Of a DNA stretch of 64,000 nt, positions 1 to 9,722 are shown piece after piece. Each line of letters starts with the position of its first letter. Position 1 is the first letter of the stretch. The DNA comes from Tritrichomonas musculus. Taxonomy: Eukaryota > Parabasalia > Tritrichomonadida > Tritrichomonadidae. Made by a program: the position numbers and the translations under genes. The stretch is taken from positions 4,278,001-4,342,000 of the forward strand of contig JAPFFF010000006.1 in the NCBI GenBank assembly GCA_039105265.1. The letters run 5' to 3'. The notes under the pieces are model-generated. The model worked only from the letters and a program-made list of their open reading frames with translations, made no database searches and was not told the origin of the DNA.

Positions 1-913
1 AATGGTCTTTGAACAATATCAGTTTAACTTCTCTTTTATAATCAACAGACCATTTTTTCTTTTTGGTGTTGATTCTTGTTTCATACTTGTATTTATCAGG
101 TTGTTCAACAACTCTAATGATGCTAAAATTGCACTTGAACTTTTGAGCAACATCAATTATCTTGTTATTAGGTATGGTTCTTGTTTGAACAAAAAATCGT
201 AGGTCATCTATTTCATCATCAGTGAACACACCTGATTGTATACAAGCATATACAAAACAATTATCTCTGTAGTTCTCTTTCCTTACTTCATGAAAGATTT
301 GATATGCTGATAGGTCTATTGGAGAACGATTGATGTATGGAAAAAAACTTCCTTCTGGTGTATTTCGATAGTCTTCATCAATTTCGACTTCATCATCATA
401 GATTTCATGAGTATCCATATCTTGCATCTTGGTTCGAAAATGAACACCATCATTTGTTTTATTCATGTCAATAAATTGTACCTCATATCGAACAGGAATG
501 AACATGTTTGAGATGTATGGATTTGTATCTGATTGGTCTTCACTTAAATCAAGTTCTCCTGTTATATGTCCGAGTGTACTTTCGATGTTGTGCTTATCAC
601 TGAGTGTGAAGTACTTGTGAGTTCCATCAAGTGCTATTGCTTTTACAATAGGTCTTCCAGCATGTTTCATTTTATAAATCTGTCTAAGTGTTTCAGTAAA
701 CGCATACCTCTTATCTTCATCTTGGTTGATGTCTGTTGCAAAACCAATACCTTGTCCTGCTGGAATCATGAGCTTCCTCATTTCTTCTTTAAACTTGTCG
801 TTCTTTTTATATTGTTTAGCACGTCGATTATATTCACGACGAAACTGTGATTTGGTATCAGCATAGACATCTCCAATAGCATCTAAAAAATCATCTTCAA
901 TGTCCTTGTTCAT
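1..913 (-). CDS. Polinton DNA polymerase B, N-terminal part (runs off window)
   Basis: An open frame of 304 codons begins with MNKDIEDDFLDAIGD at 913 and runs off the left edge of the window. It is rich in charged residues and carries no polymerase signature in the visible part; those motifs would lie beyond the edge. The call rests on position: in trichomonad Mavericks the long polB gene sits at this end, upstream of the virion genes and on the same strand. If correct, the protein replicates the element from a protein primer. An unrelated long Polinton protein is the alternative. Confidence 0.55.
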   Translation of the reverse strand, partial: MNKDIEDDFLDAIGDVYADTKSQFRREYNRRAKQYKKNDKFKEEMRKLMIPAGQGIGFATDINQDEDKRYAFTETLRQIYKMKHAGRPIVKAIALDGTHKYFTLSDKHNIESTLGHITGELDLSEDQSDTNPYISNMFIPVRYEVQFIDMNKTNDGVHFRTKMQDMDTHEIYDDEVEIDEDYRNTPEGSFFPYINRSPIDLSAYQIFHEVRKENYRDNCFVYACIQSGVFTDDEIDDLRFFVQTRTIPNNKIIDVAQKFKCNFSIIRVVEQPDKYKYETRINTKKKKWSVDYKREVKLILFKDH

Positions 914-980
914 GTTTAACACAAAATAAAAGTGAAACGATAAAAATAAAAACAAAAGAAAAAGTTAAAAAATTAATTGT

Positions 981-2415
981 TTATTGAGGATATCCATTAT
1001 CATCATCATCTAGATGTGGAAAATTATATTGGAATTCATTTCCTTTCGACTTCATATCAGATTTTTGTTGATATTGGTTCTTTATCATACCTTCATTGAA
1101 GGTTTTGATGTTCTTCATCACTTGTTTCGGTGATTGCCTCCTGTCTTTTTTAACGAAGTCGCATGAATTGTCCAACTTCTCTTTCTCTTCTGGTGATAAG
1201 TATGGTCGAAGATGATAAATGCAATTGGACAACTTCCATCCATATGTCTTGAACAATGATGTTTGTTCAGCTGTAGAAGTCTGGGGAATGGTGTCAAACA
1301 TGTATCGAAGATGGTCTAGTTCGTTGTCCATCAATTGAGTTCTTACATACTTCTCTGCAAATGAATCAGTTGTTGGAGGACCAGCTTGTTGAGCATTTTT
1401 CAGATCCGCCACGTCCTTCTTCAGATCGTGAATTTTGTTAATGTACTTCGCCACCTTTTTTGGAGTAAGTTCCAATTTCATCAGCTCGAGTGCGTATTCG
1501 TCGCTATTATCAATGTCTTTCCTGAGTTCTTCAGCATTGTGATTGATGTCTTCAATGTGAAATTCTACACCAGTCATTTTCTCCTCCAACTTCGTTAATC
1601 GGTCTTTCAAGTTTTCATTTTCTTCTATTAATCGTTCCATTTCCTCTCGAAAGTCGAATGGACGAACATTATCCTCCTTATAATCACTATTGGATTTCAT
1701 TTCATGAACACTTTTCGGTGGCTTGTATGGTTCTTTGCGAGCTGGTGATGGTTCTTCAACAACATCTTCGATTTTTGTTTCTTCCTTCGGATTGGTACTT
1801 GTCTTCTGCGGTTCTGTAAATCCAGATGGTCTGGATATAGGACCAAGTCTTGGAGGTGGTGGTGGTATTTTTGGTAATGTATTTGGTGTAGGAGGAAGGA
1901 GTGGATGATATCGAGGTGGTGGAAATACTTTACTCGAAAATGGCACGTACTGCTGCTTCTTCCTTCTTGCATCGTCTTCTTGCTTCAATCTTGCTAATGC
2001 TTCTTCTTCTTCTTGTTGCTGCTTCTTCTTCTTGTTGTTGCTTCTTCCTTTCTTCTTCTTCTTCTTGTTGCTGCTTCTTCCTTCTTCTTGCTTCTTCTTC
2101 TTCTTGTTGCTGCTTCTTCCTTTCTTCTTCTTCTTGTTGCTGCTTCTTCTTCCTTCTTGCTTCATCTTCTTCTTGCTGCTTCTTTAATCTAGCTGCTTCT
2201 TCTTGCTGCTTCATGATGTACTGCTTCATTGATTCGAGTTGTTCTGGGGTCATGTTCTTGAACCAATCGTCTGCGGGTGGAGCTGATGGCGGATCTGATG
2301 GTGGAGCTTGTTGACCCAATTGCTCGATCGAGTCAAATAGACTAACATCGCTATCTGAGCTATACTGGAAGGACATTACAAGTATAAAAATGATTAATTT
2401 TCTTGTTGATATCAC
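981..2415 (-). pseudogene. Polinton coiled-coil, low-complexity protein gene (two overlapping frames)
   Basis: Two overlapping minus-strand frames cover this stretch, and their shared part is a K/Q/E/R repeat encoded by CTT/GTT/CTG triplet runs (about 1990-2190). The upstream frame opens with a short hydrophobic N-terminus followed by a proline-rich acidic part. The downstream frame has a Pro-rich segment (LPPTPNTLPKIPPPPPRLGP), then a coiled coil with E-R-L-I-E-E-N-E-N-L heptads, and a C-terminal helical part. I do not recognise the family. The Polinton may be broken here, or the two frames may be separate proteins. A structural or tegument-like role is only a guess. Confidence 0.5.
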
Positions 2416-2567
2416 TAAATTTTAAATTTCGTAGAAAAACTCGAAGGTGGATATTTTTCTTTGAAAAAGTTAAATACACTATAAAAATTCAAAAATTGAA
2501 TAAAAAAAAATAAAATATATTGAAATTTTAAAAAAATATATTTATTAATATCACTATTATTTTATTA

Positions 2568-2993
2568 ATGATGAATGAAGAAGAAGATAAAATAGAAGAT
2601 ATTTTACAAAAACAAACACCTCCTAAAGGTTGTGATTCATTCGACTACAAAATAAATATAAACATGTCGAAAAAAATATCTCAACTAAAAGTTGAAGATG
2701 ATACATCAAATTTAAGAACGATGTGTGAAAATTATGCTCATGCTCTTGAAAATGATGCACATCGACTTCGAGCAAAACAAAAAAAGAGGTATGATGAATG
2801 GTTTGACAACCTCGAAAAAGATTGTTATCCTGCAAGAGACATTGTTAACTTGTACAACATGTTCTTTGGTCATGAACTATCTATTACTCGACTTGGTTTC
2901 GGGCATCTCGATGGAACAAAGAGACACTTTACACATAAGAAAGTGAAAAGAAACAAGAAGTTCATCACAATGTACTACAAGAAAAATGAATAA
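2568..2993 (+). CDS. Small Polinton protein of unknown function
   Basis: This 141-residue protein starts with two consecutive methionines (MMNEEEDKIEDILQ) and ends in a lysine-rich tail (KKVKRNKKFITMYYKKNE). It is read on the plus strand, opposite to most of the element, divergently from the coiled-coil gene. A TCACTA Inr-like element lies about 16 nt upstream of the ATG, in an AT-rich leader. The acidic N-terminus and basic C-terminus suggest a nucleic-acid or capsid contact, but I recognise no domain. Confidence 0.6.
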   Translation: MMNEEEDKIEDILQKQTPPKGCDSFDYKININMSKKISQLKVEDDTSNLRTMCENYAHALENDAHRLRAKQKKRYDEWFDNLEKDCYPARDIVNLYNMFFGHELSITRLGFGHLDGTKRHFTHKKVKRNKKFITMYYKKNE

Positions 2994-3002
2994 CTAAAAA
3001 TT

Positions 3003-3262
3003 TTTTAACTACTTGTTTTTTTTTTCGAGGTACTTGTTTTTTTTTTTTTTTTTTTTAGCTACTTGTTTTTTTTCGAGGTACTTGTTTTTTTTTAGCTACT
3101 TGTCGAGGTTTTTTTTTTTCGAGGTACTTGTTTTTTTTTTACGAGGTACTTGTTTTTTTTCGAGCTACTTGTTTTTCCTCATAAGCTACCTTTTTCCTCA
3201 TAAGCTACCTTTTTCCTCATAAGCTACCTTTTTCCTCATAAGCTACCTTTTTCCTCATGTGA
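3003..3262. repeat. T-rich imperfect repeats followed by a 19-bp tandem repeat
   Basis: From about 3003 to 3170 the sequence alternates T-runs with ACTTG and CGAGGT or AGCTACTTG words. From 3181 a 19-bp unit (ATAAGCTACCTTTTTCCTC) recurs at 3181, 3200, 3219 and 3238, then decays. The repeat sits between convergent ends of the plus-strand gene at 2568-2993 and the minus-strand gene at 3236-3502, and it supplies the last codons of the latter. Confidence 0.85.
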
Positions 3263-3502
3263 TACCTCTTTATTTTCATATTCTTTTATTTTTTCCTTCA
3301 TACTTTGTACTTCTTTTTTCTTTCTTTCACGATATGCCTTTTGTTGTTTCTTACGTGCTTCATTTCTTTCTTCAACTGTTGCATATTTTGGTTTCCTTCC
3401 TCTTTTTTCGACACTCTGAAGATTCTCTTTGCTTTTCGACTTCTTGAGTTTTTTGATAATGGCTGTTTCTTTGAACTCACCTAAATCTAAATTTTGGCTC
3501 AT
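3236..3502 (-). CDS. Small basic, AT-hook/bZIP-like Polinton protein
   Basis: This 88-residue, highly basic protein has an RGRKPK core (AT-hook-like), followed by a basic helix (EARKKQQKAYRERKKKEVQ) and a short coiled stretch. This layout resembles the basic region of a bZIP factor and suggests DNA binding, perhaps transcriptional control or genome packing of the element. The leucine zipper is not convincing. The C-terminus runs into the 19-bp tandem repeat. Upstream it is head to head with the gene at 3560. Confidence 0.5.
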   Translation of the reverse strand: MSQNLDLGEFKETAIIKKLKKSKSKENLQSVEKRGRKPKYATVEERNEARKKQQKAYRERKKKEVQSMKEKIKEYENKEVSHEEKGSL

Positions 3503-3547
3503 GATTTCATTGGAGATAAAAAATTGAATTATTTTTTCAAAATCACT

Positions 3548-3553
3548 TCATTT
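3548..3553 (+). promoter_or_regulatory. Inr-type initiator of a Polinton gene
   Basis: TCATTT matches the trichomonad initiator TCA(+1)YTW. With the A as +1 it places transcription start about 10 nt before the ATG at 3560. It indicates that the element uses host-type promoters. Confidence 0.5.
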
Positions 3554-3559
3554 TTTAAA

Positions 3560-3922
3560 ATGTCGTCTACCGCAAAAGACTTCAAAGAATACCAAAAACA
3601 GCAAAAGAATGATATAAAAAGTGCTAATGCTGAAATCACCAATGCTGTTAAAGAGGTTGTATTCCTGTTCAACCAAAAAATAACAAACTCTACACCATCT
3701 AGTGTCTGCATCAACTATGACCCTTTGATACAAACCAACTTGAACAAGATTGCTGGTGCACTTACTCAAATGAATCTCACTACCTGTGAGGTTTATATCA
3801 AAAAGAATCCACAATCTCCAAAACCAAAATCTCTTGGCTTTCAAGTGCCAATAGTGTCTGACTCGCAAGAGACACAAGAAGATGATGAACAAGAAGCTTC
3901 ATCACCAAAAGATAAGGAGTAA
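3560..3922 (+). CDS. Small Polinton protein of unknown function
   Basis: A 120-residue protein is read from MSSTAKDFKEYQKQQ. I chose this ATG over an upstream in-frame one at 3494 because a TCATTT Inr-like element sits at 3548-3553, giving a leader of about 10 nt. The body is helical and polar, and the C-terminus is acidic (ETQEDDEQEASSPKDKE). No family is recognised. It is divergent from the basic protein gene to its left. Confidence 0.6.
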   Translation: MSSTAKDFKEYQKQQKNDIKSANAEITNAVKEVVFLFNQKITNSTPSSVCINYDPLIQTNLNKIAGALTQMNLTTCEVYIKKNPQSPKPKSLGFQVPIVSDSQETQEDDEQEASSPKDKE

Positions 3923-3949
3923 GAGTAAAAAATAACTACTTCTAATTTT

Positions 3950-4474
3950 TTATACTATACAATATTTTAAACATACATGATAATTATTAACAAGTTCATT
4001 ATATTCTTTATTATATACTTGTTTCAAATCAATAACTACTTCTCCATTATCTTTAATGATTTTTATAGCATCAATTTTTTGTATTGGACTACTCTTTGCT
4101 GCACAACATCCAACATCTTCATTAAGTTGTACTTCAACTTCATTTACATGTAGTATTGCTTTGATGATGTTGCAAAGAGATTCAATAGGTACTATGATGC
4201 ATTTCTTTGATATAATGTTAGCTAGTAGTGCTTTGTCTTGATTAAGTAGTATTTGTGCATATGCTTCAAGTATAACATTACTTACATCTGGTTCAACTTC
4301 AACAGGTTCAGTTTGCACTCCAATGTCTCTTGTAATAACAATGTCTTCCTTGCCATCATCTCTCTTATTAATAATAATGTTGTTGTTGATGTTCGATGTA
4401 GATGATGCAGCTGCTGATGGTTCTAAAGATACATTTGCTTGTACACCATTAGTTGTACTTCTCTTCTTAATCAT
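3950..4474 (-). CDS. Polinton protein of unknown function with a GVQTE motif
   Basis: The protein has 174 residues. The first 60 are disordered (S/T/N/A-rich) and carry D-I-G-V-Q-T-E-P at residues 50-57, a motif shared with other proteins of this element and resembling LC8 ligands. The rest alternates hydrophobic helices and ends in NNYHVCLKYCIV. It is the first gene of a minus-strand series reading from the protease side towards the polymerase. I do not recognise the family. Confidence 0.55.
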   Translation of the reverse strand: MIKKRSTTNGVQANVSLEPSAAASSTSNINNNIIINKRDDGKEDIVITRDIGVQTEPVEVEPDVSNVILEAYAQILLNQDKALLANIISKKCIIVPIESLCNIIKAILHVNEVEVQLNEDVGCCAAKSSPIQKIDAIKIIKDNGEVVIDLKQVYNKEYNELVNNYHVCLKYCIV

Positions 4475-4494
4475 TTAAGTTTGAAAAAAAACTT

Positions 4495-4929
4495 TTAATA
4501 GATATTGTTTTGAGTAATAACATGTTGTGTAGGTCCATATCTAATATCTTGTTTATTATATTCTCTTGCTCTACCTTGCATAGCAGGTGGTTCAGGCTTC
4601 TTAAGATATTTTGGTAGTAGAGGTACTGGTTTATCATGTTGACCAATATGTCTATAAAATCCACCATCAGTTATGCTAACAGGAGGTTCATGTAGAGGTT
4701 TCGTTATATGTTCTCGAGTATCTGGGAATCTAACAGGCTCATCATGTTCGATAATCTGAGTAGGTGGTCGATTAATAAAAGGATTGAATGTGACTGAATA
4801 TGTATTAGTATTGCTGAATACACCAAAATGTTGGAATTCTATGTCTTTATTTTTCATGGTAGCTTCATTAAACATCATACCTTCTCTTCCAACAATCTCA
4901 GCATGTGGGCTTCTATAATCATTCGACAT
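4495..4929 (-). CDS. Polinton protein of unknown function, probable virion component
   Basis: This 144-residue proline- and histidine-rich protein has several R/H-P-P and E-P-P-V repeats and little predicted core. It lies directly downstream of the major capsid gene, about 30 nt away, on the same strand. Extended proline-rich proteins in this position could be capsid cement or minor virion proteins, but that is inference from position only. Confidence 0.55.
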   Translation of the reverse strand: MSNDYRSPHAEIVGREGMMFNEATMKNKDIEFQHFGVFSNTNTYSVTFNPFINRPPTQIIEHDEPVRFPDTREHITKPLHEPPVSITDGGFYRHIGQHDKPVPLLPKYLKKPEPPAMQGRAREYNKQDIRYGPTQHVITQNNIY

Positions 4930-4960
4930 TTACAAAAAAATAAAATATCCTTCTTTATGT

Positions 4961-6643
4961 TTATTCAGGGGTTGTTAAATCATAAGGACCAATACGTACT
5001 GATGGTGGCATACCATTTGGTCTAATCAAAATACTAATTGATATATCTGTTAATAAGCATAATAATGGAGGCGTATCAACTTCCTTTCTAAATGGATTAT
5101 CTGCCTTTTGACTACATATCAGTTCGAAGTTAATAGGTGCAAGACTTGAAAGACCTTGTTGATATGTTCCATCCGTTTCAGTTGGAAGACCTATGAAGAA
5201 TGAGGACCTATCATTTGGATAATAACCTGTTGTATTTTCATTATATTGATACTCATTAGCTAGACTTGCTATAACCTCTTTGTTAAATCCATTTTGCTCT
5301 CCATTCATGTTCATTGCATTCTGGCAATATTCGAGGAACTCTGGATACTTACCATTAGTACCAAATGCTTTAGCAGGAATATTGTTGTAATTACCACAAT
5401 TCATATGAAATGCTTCAAACATAGGATTCTTGAAGTATGTCTTATGCGTATGCTTGAGTGGGAATAAGCAAAACATACTATCTACAAAATTAGGTGTAAT
5501 AGTAATAGTTGCTTTATCTTGTTCATTATTAAGAGGTCTTGTACAAGTGTAAAATGACATAATCTGTGTTGGGAATGTAAGTGGATGTTGAGGGTTAGCA
5601 TATCTTTGAACAAGTGCTGTATATACAGATTCATGAATACCAAAACAAGGTATAATACTCGCGCATTCTTCAATGGAATAATCAACAACACTCCAAGTTC
5701 TCCAATCACTGTAAATTGTTCGGTCAACTCTTTCCTTAGTCTTGTCAGCTCCTGTAATTTCAAATGCTCCTCCATGATTTTCACCAACAGGTGGAAGATT
5801 CTTGGGGTGATTAATCTTATCCATTGCTATTTTTTCGGTACTTGTCCACATCCATATTGGTTCTCCAATAGGTTGAAATTCATTGGTAATTTCATCAACA
5901 TTGAAGTCTTTCATTATATGTGGATTAGCAACCAAGCTCTTTTCAAAACCAACTGGACAATATACCATACCAGCTGTTGAAAAGTATAGACGTAATTCGA
6001 TTTTACCTGCAAATGCTGGCAAGTACTTGATATTAGATAATGGTAGGAATCGTCGCAAATCAATCTTTAATCTAATTGTTTCAGTGACGGAAGTCACATC
6101 TTTGTTAAGATTTGCAACAAAACTATATCTCCTTCCATGAGTATCATTCCAAATATCCTTATGTCTTGCTTTACTATATATATCAGCTCTTTTAGTAACT
6201 TCATTTGCACAACATGCAGTTAAAAAGGATTCTTCACATCCAAAGTTCTGGGTATAAAGCGTCATACCATTAGCTACAATTTCATACTTCTCAACTGCAT
6301 CTCGAGCATCCTTAAAACCAAACCATACCTTACCAAAATTATAACCACTGACATTTTCTAAATCACTTAGAATTGGCTTGTCTATTTTTATCATCACTTT
6401 CATATCTGCTCGAATAAAGCCATTATATATATCTGCTGTATTATGAGTATTAGGAGATATAATACATGTTGTATATGAACCACTCTTAATTGGTGGTGAT
6501 GGTGAATACGAAGTTTGTGGATTTAATGAGTATGCTTTATTTGTATCACTAAGTGAAATGCAATTATCGACAACATCAAAATAGGATGCAATTTGGGTAC
6601 AAACCTCAGCTGAGGTTCTCATATATTGTTCCTTGTTGAGCAT
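4961..6643 (-). CDS. Polinton major capsid protein (double jelly roll type)
   Basis: This 560-residue protein is the size of Polinton major capsid proteins. It has long beta-rich stretches, for example KIELRLYFSTAGMVYCP and SDWRTWSVVDYSIEE, and a C-terminal beta segment with DISISILIRPNGMPPSVRIG. It sits in the virion gene block beside the ATPase and protease. Members of the family form the hexon-like capsomers of the predicted virus-like particle. The identification rests on size, position and overall resemblance, since the family has no short signature. Confidence 0.8.
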   Translation of the reverse strand: MLNKEQYMRTSAEVCTQIASYFDVVDNCISLSDTNKAYSLNPQTSYSPSPPIKSGSYTTCIISPNTHNTADIYNGFIRADMKVMIKIDKPILSDLENVSGYNFGKVWFGFKDARDAVEKYEIVANGMTLYTQNFGCEESFLTACCANEVTKRADIYSKARHKDIWNDTHGRRYSFVANLNKDVTSVTETIRLKIDLRRFLPLSNIKYLPAFAGKIELRLYFSTAGMVYCPVGFEKSLVANPHIMKDFNVDEITNEFQPIGEPIWMWTSTEKIAMDKINHPKNLPPVGENHGGAFEITGADKTKERVDRTIYSDWRTWSVVDYSIEECASIIPCFGIHESVYTALVQRYANPQHPLTFPTQIMSFYTCTRPLNNEQDKATITITPNFVDSMFCLFPLKHTHKTYFKNPMFEAFHMNCGNYNNIPAKAFGTNGKYPEFLEYCQNAMNMNGEQNGFNKEVIASLANEYQYNENTTGYYPNDRSSFFIGLPTETDGTYQQGLSSLAPINFELICSQKADNPFRKEVDTPPLLCLLTDISISILIRPNGMPPSVRIGPYDLTTPE

Positions 6644-6661
6644 TTTTTAGATGAAAAAAAT

Positions 6662-7198
6662 TTACATCATATCTTCAAAGATGCGATTTCTCCTACCCAT
6701 TATTCGTTGAGGAGGTATATATTGTTGTGGTGGTTCTTCATATTGTTGTTGTGGTTCTTCAGGAACATATTGTTGTCTTGGTTGACTCATTCTTTTATCA
6801 ACAACCTCTTTTATCATTCGTCTCTGTTCTTTCTTTTCTCGACTTATCTTCATTTCTTCACCTAGTGATTTTAATTGTTTGAGTATTTCTTCATTCACAG
6901 TAGGGTCATATGTTTGTTGAGGTTTTCGTGGTTTTGGAGGTTTTCGTGCAGCTTTCGAACTTAATGACTTTCTGGGAGTTTCTTCAAAATCATCACTATT
7001 TGAGTTTTCTTGAGTTTCTTCGATATTTTCACTTTCTGAGTTTTCTTGAGAATCTTGACGAATTGGAGTTTTTCGGGGTTTTACTATATACTTGTCTTTC
7101 TTCTTTGTTGGAAAAACTTCCCAATCTGGGTCATCCCTTCCATTCAACCATTTATGAATAACCGCAAGTCTCTTAGAACCTGTTAGATGTTTTGACAT
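6662..7198 (-). CDS. Basic, Q/P-rich Polinton protein of unknown function
   Basis: The protein has 178 residues. It begins MSKHLTGSKRLAVIHKWLNG, continues through an acidic E/S/N repeat (QENSESENIEETQENS) and a basic A/K/P patch (AARKPPKPRKPQQ), has a short helix (LKSLGEEMKISREKKEQRR), and ends in YVPEEPQQQYEEPPQQY repeats. It lies about 20 nt upstream of the major capsid gene on the same strand. The mix of basic patches and an N-terminal folded part suggests a DNA-binding core protein, by inference. Confidence 0.55.
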   Translation of the reverse strand: MSKHLTGSKRLAVIHKWLNGRDDPDWEVFPTKKKDKYIVKPRKTPIRQDSQENSESENIEETQENSNSDDFEETPRKSLSSKAARKPPKPRKPQQTYDPTVNEEILKQLKSLGEEMKISREKKEQRRMIKEVVDKRMSQPRQQYVPEEPQQQYEEPPQQYIPPQRIMGRRNRIFEDMM

Positions 7199-7247
7199 TT
7201 AAAAATAAACAAAAAAAGTCCATAAATTGAGTTTTATTGAGTTTTCA

Positions 7248-7703
7248 TCAGATGTAAGTTCTCGCATGATTGTTTGTAGTAAATTCACTCTCTTTTAATG
7301 AATTAGATGAAAATGTTGGCTTTTCAAGAGGTGCACCAACTGAATCGCCTTTTGCAGATTTATTAATTGATGACAAGGCAGTTTTCACATTTCCTTCTGG
7401 GACATATTTTAATGCTGTGTCAGCTATGTTTGCTAATCTATTTCTTGTTTTATCGCTCAAGAAGCTTTCACCAAGACCTCTTGCAACTGAACCAATAACA
7501 CCAGCATGCTTGGTTAATCCACCTGCTGAAGCATCCAATAATTTACTTGCAAGACCTCCAGTAAAACTATCTGCAGCTCCTATTAATAATTTACCACCTA
7601 AACCTACTCCTCCTTTTATTATCGTTTGCCATGGAGAAAATTCTTTTTGTTTAGCATAATTTGGCTTCCAATAATCTTCTACTGAATGACGTTGAATTCC
7701 CAT
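7248..7703 (-). CDS. Gly/Ala-rich Polinton protein, possible membrane-active virion protein
   Basis: This 151-residue protein has an N-terminal W-K-P-N-Y and SPWQTIIKGGVGLGGKLL, then a glycine/alanine-rich amphipathic region (AADSFTGGLASKLLDASAGG). Such amphipathic Gly-rich proteins occur in Polinton and adenovirus-like particles, where they can act on membranes during entry (compare adenovirus protein VI). No sequence signature proves this. It lies between the ATPase and the basic protein on the same strand. Confidence 0.5.
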   Translation of the reverse strand: MGIQRHSVEDYWKPNYAKQKEFSPWQTIIKGGVGLGGKLLIGAADSFTGGLASKLLDASAGGLTKHAGVIGSVARGLGESFLSDKTRNRLANIADTALKYVPEGNVKTALSSINKSAKGDSVGAPLEKPTFSSNSLKESEFTTNNHARTYI

Positions 7704-7720
7704 TTAAAAAATAATAAAAA

Positions 7721-8587
7721 TTATTCAAAATAGTACTTAGATGCCGTAATGTTCATTACGAACTTCTCATGTGGTTCTTTATGTTGTAGGTACTCAGCTA
7801 CTGTCTGTTTAGTATTTAATGAGTTATTTGTTTGTTGCAACAAGCTCGTAAAATCTTCCTCACTATATCCTGTATAACATATGATATCTGTTGCTAACCT
7901 TTTAGCATTTATATGAACAAATCGAATTGTTTGTATTGCCATGATACATGTTAAATTATAGTGTCTTGTTTTGGTTAACAACTTGATAAATTCACTATTA
8001 TCATTCTTTAATAAATCACTACCTGCACAATCATCTAGTATCAATAATGTATTATATGGATATGATGATGTTTCATACTTGACGAGCTTATTTGCTATAT
8101 ATATTATTTTATCATTGAGCTCATTTAAATGATGCTTCTCAATGAGCCTCCTCATTTCGTCATTGGTCTCTTTCATTCGAGATAGTACATATTTGACAAT
8201 GGCATAATACTTTATCTTTCTTCGAAGATGTCGTTTTAGATAACTCATTAATTCTCTTTCCTTTACATAATCCATTCTTGATTGTATCTGTTTATTAAGT
8301 GTTTCAGCTGTTTTATCCATTTTACCAGAGCTTGAGCAAAATATTATCTTTTGGTAGTATGGATGTTTAAACAACCTCTCTGTTATCATAATATGTCTCC
8401 ATATCCAAAAACTTTTACCAGCACCTGGTTTACCAATTAAAAAGTATATACCATTTGTACTAAAAGGATAATCAGGTGATAATGGTTTAATCAATGCACC
8501 ATCTATCTCTTTCATGTTCTTCCGTAAGGTTTCTTTAATCAATGTTTCTACTTTATTTATTAGTTCTGCACTTGGCGGTTCATCCAT
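7721..8587 (-). CDS. Polinton packaging ATPase (FtsK/HerA type)
   Basis: The protein has 288 residues. A Walker A motif GKPGAGKS follows the segment NGIYFLI near residue 50, and a Walker B-like LLILDDCAGSD occurs near residue 180, with helices between. This is the A32/FtsK-HerA ATPase of Polintons and related viruses, which drives DNA into the capsid. Spacing to the integrase gene is about 10 nt on the same strand, consistent with a virion gene block. Confidence 0.88.
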   Translation of the reverse strand: MDEPPSAELINKVETLIKETLRKNMKEIDGALIKPLSPDYPFSTNGIYFLIGKPGAGKSFWIWRHIMITERLFKHPYYQKIIFCSSSGKMDKTAETLNKQIQSRMDYVKERELMSYLKRHLRRKIKYYAIVKYVLSRMKETNDEMRRLIEKHHLNELNDKIIYIANKLVKYETSSYPYNTLLILDDCAGSDLLKNDNSEFIKLLTKTRHYNLTCIMAIQTIRFVHINAKRLATDIICYTGYSEEDFTSLLQQTNNSLNTKQTVAEYLQHKEPHEKFVMNITASKYYFE

Positions 8588-8597
8588 TTACAAATTT

Positions 8598-9716
8598 TTA
8601 AATGTATTTCATAATTTTATCTGGTATTGGTTCTCCTTTCTTCTTTTGTTCCAACCAATATTGTCTTTCTGCTGTACCAAGTACTAATGGATTACCTCTC
8701 CTTACATCTCTAATAGTTTGTCTAGCAAAGGCATCATCACCTTCGACTCCTTCCCATTTTAAATCATACTTACCAGTATCTTCATCAAAGTTATATATTT
8801 TTTCAATAATACCTTCTTTACCTTCATTTAGTCTTTCAGCTACTTTAATCCTTTTGTCTCTTGTCCTTAACAACCTATATCCAGGGAATGAACTTGTTGA
8901 ACCATCTTTGGACTTGACCACAAACTGGTTACCTTTTTGTGAGTCAACTATATAAGACTCATTAGACAAATTACTTCTTCTTTTACCAAATGGTTCTTTT
9001 TCGAGTACTAACCTGACCTTCTCACCTGGATTAAAATGATATGGGTTAATGCGTGCATTCTTTTGGATGTACTTTATTTCATCCTCTGGAGTAATATCAT
9101 TAGGTGCTTTATTATCTAAAGACCTATGAGGAGAGTTATTATATATGTTTACCAAATCATGCATCTCCTTTGGTTGAATAAACCTATTTTCACCAATAGC
9201 ATCTCTTATGGTTCTCATAAACCTATTAATAATGCCAAGTACATTATGGTTATTCTCAGTTGTTGTTCGGTATTTTATGTTCTTCTCTCTCATGAAGTCT
9301 AATACAGTTGATGATAAATATGCAGCATCCTCATCACTTGTTATTGAATATACATGAGGTACATCATTAACAAATTTATGAAGTGCTGCCAATACTTCCC
9401 TTGCTCCTTTACCATTCATAGGATATGCATATGCTTTTCGAGTGTTAATATTGATGAACATTAGATAATTCAACCCACCTGCCTCTTTATTGTTAATGAA
9501 GGTATCCATTTGATAGCCATGTGGATGTTTGGATACAATAGGTATAAATTGTGCTTTAGGTACTCTCTTATCATGTACTACTCTTTCATCAAAGTATTTC
9601 TTTGCTTCTTCTTCATTTAGATTCTCTTGTTTTGCCATGCTAAGGTATTTGTCCAAGGTCTTCCATTTAGCTTTGTTGTATAATTTTTCATATGGGCTTG
9701 GTTCTTCTTTACTCAT
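8598..9716 (-). CDS. Polinton integrase (retroviral-type, rve fold)
   Basis: The protein has 372 residues. A short N-terminal helical part is followed by an RNase-H-like integrase core with the typical order: GYQMDTFINN near residue 70, YSITSDEDAAYLSS near 120, and the helix LGIINRFMRTIRDAI near 165. PHRSLDNKAPNDITPED matches the conserved segment after the core of Maverick integrases. The C-terminal part has a small beta domain and a chromodomain-like segment (YNFDEDTGKYDLKWEG). It inserts the element and creates 6-bp target duplications. Confidence 0.88.
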   Translation of the reverse strand: MSKEEPSPYEKLYNKAKWKTLDKYLSMAKQENLNEEEAKKYFDERVVHDKRVPKAQFIPIVSKHPHGYQMDTFINNKEAGGLNYLMFININTRKAYAYPMNGKGAREVLAALHKFVNDVPHVYSITSDEDAAYLSSTVLDFMREKNIKYRTTTENNHNVLGIINRFMRTIRDAIGENRFIQPKEMHDLVNIYNNSPHRSLDNKAPNDITPEDEIKYIQKNARINPYHFNPGEKVRLVLEKEPFGKRRSNLSNESYIVDSQKGNQFVVKSKDGSTSSFPGYRLLRTRDKRIKVAERLNEGKEGIIEKIYNFDEDTGKYDLKWEGVEGDDAFARQTIRDVRRGNPLVLGTAERQYWLEQKKKGEPIPDKIMKYI

Positions 9717-9722
9717 TTATTT

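Noticed and set aside
2000-2200. Triplet-repeat block suspected to be a CRISPR-like or microsatellite array
   Set aside because: It is the coding repeat for K/Q/E residues of a Polinton protein; no spacers are present.
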